Positions 15,171-16,223 of a stretch of DNA of 16,223 nucleotides are shown in pieces. The position numbers and the translations under genes were made by a program. Each line of letters opens with the position of its first letter. The stretch's first letter is position 1. The notes under the pieces are model-generated. The model worked only from the letters and a program-made list of their open reading frames with translations, was not told where the DNA came from and ran no database searches. The DNA is from Candidatus Spyradosoma merdigallinarum (lineage in GTDB: Bacteria > Verrucomicrobiota > Verrucomicrobiia > Opitutales > UBA953): positions 1 through 16,223 of the forward strand of contig DVOG01000086.1 in NCBI GenBank assembly GCA_018713755.1, written 5' to 3'.

Positions 15171-15200
15171 TTGAAGCGGCGGGAACGCTCGCCCTAAAAT
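15171..15200 (+). promoter_or_regulatory. Proposed promoter of the Nudix gene
   Basis: TTGAAG (15171-15176), an 18-nt spacer, then TAAAAT (15195-15200, 5/6). The -10 ends 8 nt before the ATG at 15209, implying a near-leaderless message. A CGGGAACG motif (15180-15187) lies in the spacer. Confidence 0.45.
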
Positions 15201-15208
15201 AGGCGGAA

Positions 15209-15769
15209 ATGAAGGAAAAGACAGACACTCCCGCGGGAACGCCGCAGCTGCCGTTCAAGATCAGCGTGCTGATTTTCATCCGCGACGGGAACGGAAAATT
15301 TCTGATGATCCGCCGGCGCAAGGCTCCGAACAAGAATTGCTGGAGTCCCGTAGGCGGGAAGCTCGAGACGGCTTCGGGCGAGTCACCGTTCGAATGCGCC
15401 TGCCGCGAGGCGTTCGAGGAAACGGGGTTGCGCCTCGTCGCGAGCGACCTGCATCTTTTCGGCATGGTCTCCGAGCGTTCCTACGAGGGCAGCGGTCATT
15501 GGCTGATGTTCCTTTTCGACTGCCTGAAACCCATCGAAGCGCTCCCGCCGGAAATCGACGAAGGGCAGTTCGGGTTTTTCTCTCGGGAAGAAATCGATTC
15601 CGCGGCGATTCCGCCGAGCGACCGCACGCTCGTCTGGCCCGTCTACGATTCGCACCGCAGAAGTTTTCTCGCTTACCGCGCGCAATGCGGGAACGGGGAC
15701 GCCGCGCGCGTCGAGGAAGAGTCCATGCTCGCGCCGAATTTTCTTCCCGCGGAGAACGGGAAAAACTGA
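15209..15769 (+). CDS. Nudix hydrolase, substrate unknown
   Basis: A 186-residue Nudix-family pyrophosphohydrolase; such enzymes cleave nucleoside diphosphates linked to another group, often as housecleaning. After the strand KISVLIFIRDGNGKFLMIRR comes CWSPVGGKLE, then the Nudix box from Gly50 to Leu74, with the metal-binding core REAFEETG (66-73). The box has two extra residues between the first Gly and the conserved Glu58 (GKLETASGE where GX5E is usual), while the E-X7-REXXEE part is intact. The last about 30 residues are acidic and poorly conserved-looking. It is a single gene facing argB, whose stop is 13 nt away with no terminator between them. Start ATG 15209; only a weak AGG precedes it. 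Confidence 0.88.
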   Translation: MKEKTDTPAGTPQLPFKISVLIFIRDGNGKFLMIRRRKAPNKNCWSPVGGKLETASGESPFECACREAFEETGLRLVASDLHLFGMVSERSYEGSGHWLMFLFDCLKPIEALPPEIDEGQFGFFSREEIDSAAIPPSDRTLVWPVYDSHRRSFLAYRAQCGNGDAARVEEESMLAPNFLPAENGKN

Positions 15770-15782
15770 GCGCCCGCGCGTT

Positions 15783-16223
15783 TCAGTTCTGCCCGGAGGA
15801 AAGCGTGCCCGGCAGCACGACGTCCGGATGGACGATTTCCGTGCCGACGCCCTTGTCCGTGAAAATTTCCAGCAGCAGCGAGTGCGGCGTGCGCCCGTCG
15901 ATGAAGTGTACGCGCCGGACGCCGCTCTGGAGCGCCTTCACGGCGGAATCGACTTTCGGAATCATGCCGGCGGAAATCACGCCGGATTTTTTCAGTTCCG
16001 GCACTTCGTGAACGCGCAACGTCGAAATGAGCGTGTCGGGATCTTTCGGGTCGGCGAGCAGCCCGGGAACGTCGGACATGAAGACGAGGCGTCGCGCCTT
16101 GAGCGCGCTCGCGACGGCGCTGGCGGCGGCGTCGGCGTTCGTGTTGTAGGGCCGATCTTCGTCGTCGAGGGCAATCGGCGAAATGACGGGAATTTTTCCC
16201 TCGTTGAGCGCCTTTTTGATGAT
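15783..16223 (-). CDS. argB: Acetylglutamate kinase, C-terminal part (5' end outside window)
   Basis: The last 146 residues of N-acetyl-L-glutamate kinase, the second step of arginine synthesis, which phosphorylates N-acetylglutamate. The frame is open to the window edge, so the N terminus lies beyond 16223. Visible motifs are IPVISPIALDD and NTNADAAASA-like sequence (read as YNTNADAASAVASALKA), then SDVPGLLADPKDPDTLIS, GVISAGMIPKVDSAVKAL, the HFIDGRTPHSLLLEIFTDKG stretch and GTEIVHPDV. These match the amino-acid-kinase fold nucleotide-binding C-terminal half. The stop lies 13 nt from the convergent Nudix stop. Confidence 0.95.
   Translation of the reverse strand: MIKKALNEGKIPVISPIALDDEDRPYNTNADAAASAVASALKARRLVFMSDVPGLLADPKDPDTLISTLRVHEVPELKKSGVISAGMIPKVDSAVKALQSGVRRVHFIDGRTPHSLLLEIFTDKGVGTEIVHPDVVLPGTLSSGQN

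Overview
The window is a GC-rich (roughly 60-65% by eye), tightly packed bacterial chromosome segment made of housekeeping and nutrient-uptake genes. I see no insertion sequence, phage gene, CRISPR array or integrase. The organism is probably a member of the Verrucomicrobiota/PVC group, perhaps Opitutales-like. That rests on protein character (Pro-rich IF2 leader, L33 type, a KS-ACP pair) and on the scarcity of Shine-Dalgarno sequences before most starts. It is an inference of moderate to low confidence.

Layout. 1-2169: 3' part of infB (IF2), ending at a strong terminator. 2315-2485: rpmG (L33), followed by a bidirectional terminator shared with a convergent DUF2238 membrane-protein gene (2559-3164, minus). 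3309-4851: a FabF-like ketosynthase and its acyl carrier protein behind a good sigma-70-type promoter, closed by a terminator. 5006-7195: an OPT-family oligopeptide transporter with its own terminator. 7362-9537: a small lipoprotein, then oppB and oppC (peptide ABC permeases, translationally coupled). 9602-13511: pheT, folK (overlapping pheT) and cysK, ending in a terminator with a 12-T run. 13622-14938 (minus): rarA, behind a tRNA-Ser(UGA) with encoded CCA (14999-15086, minus). 15209-15769: a Nudix hydrolase. 15783-16223 (minus): C-terminal part of argB, cut by the window edge. No stretch above 300 bases lacks a gene.

Functional themes are translation (infB, rpmG, pheT, tRNA-Ser), peptide uptake (OPT carrier and OppBC), acyl-chain elongation by a non-canonical KS plus ACP, folate, cysteine and arginine synthesis, and replication-fork maintenance (rarA).

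The most unusual signal is not a gene. The non-palindromic octamer CGGGAACG (complement CGTTCCCG) occurs 60 times by hand count, 30 in each orientation, about once per 270 bp. Base composition alone would give about one copy. It appears in several reading registers of both orientations, in intergenic DNA, in the arms or loops of intrinsic terminators, and between the -35 and -10 boxes of several proposed promoters. It behaves like a genome-wide DNA signature (compare DNA uptake sequences or HIP1) rather than a protein-coding constraint. A second pattern is that several genes have a plausible -10 box only 7-12 nt before the start codon and no Shine-Dalgarno sequence, which suggests leaderless or near-leaderless mRNAs.
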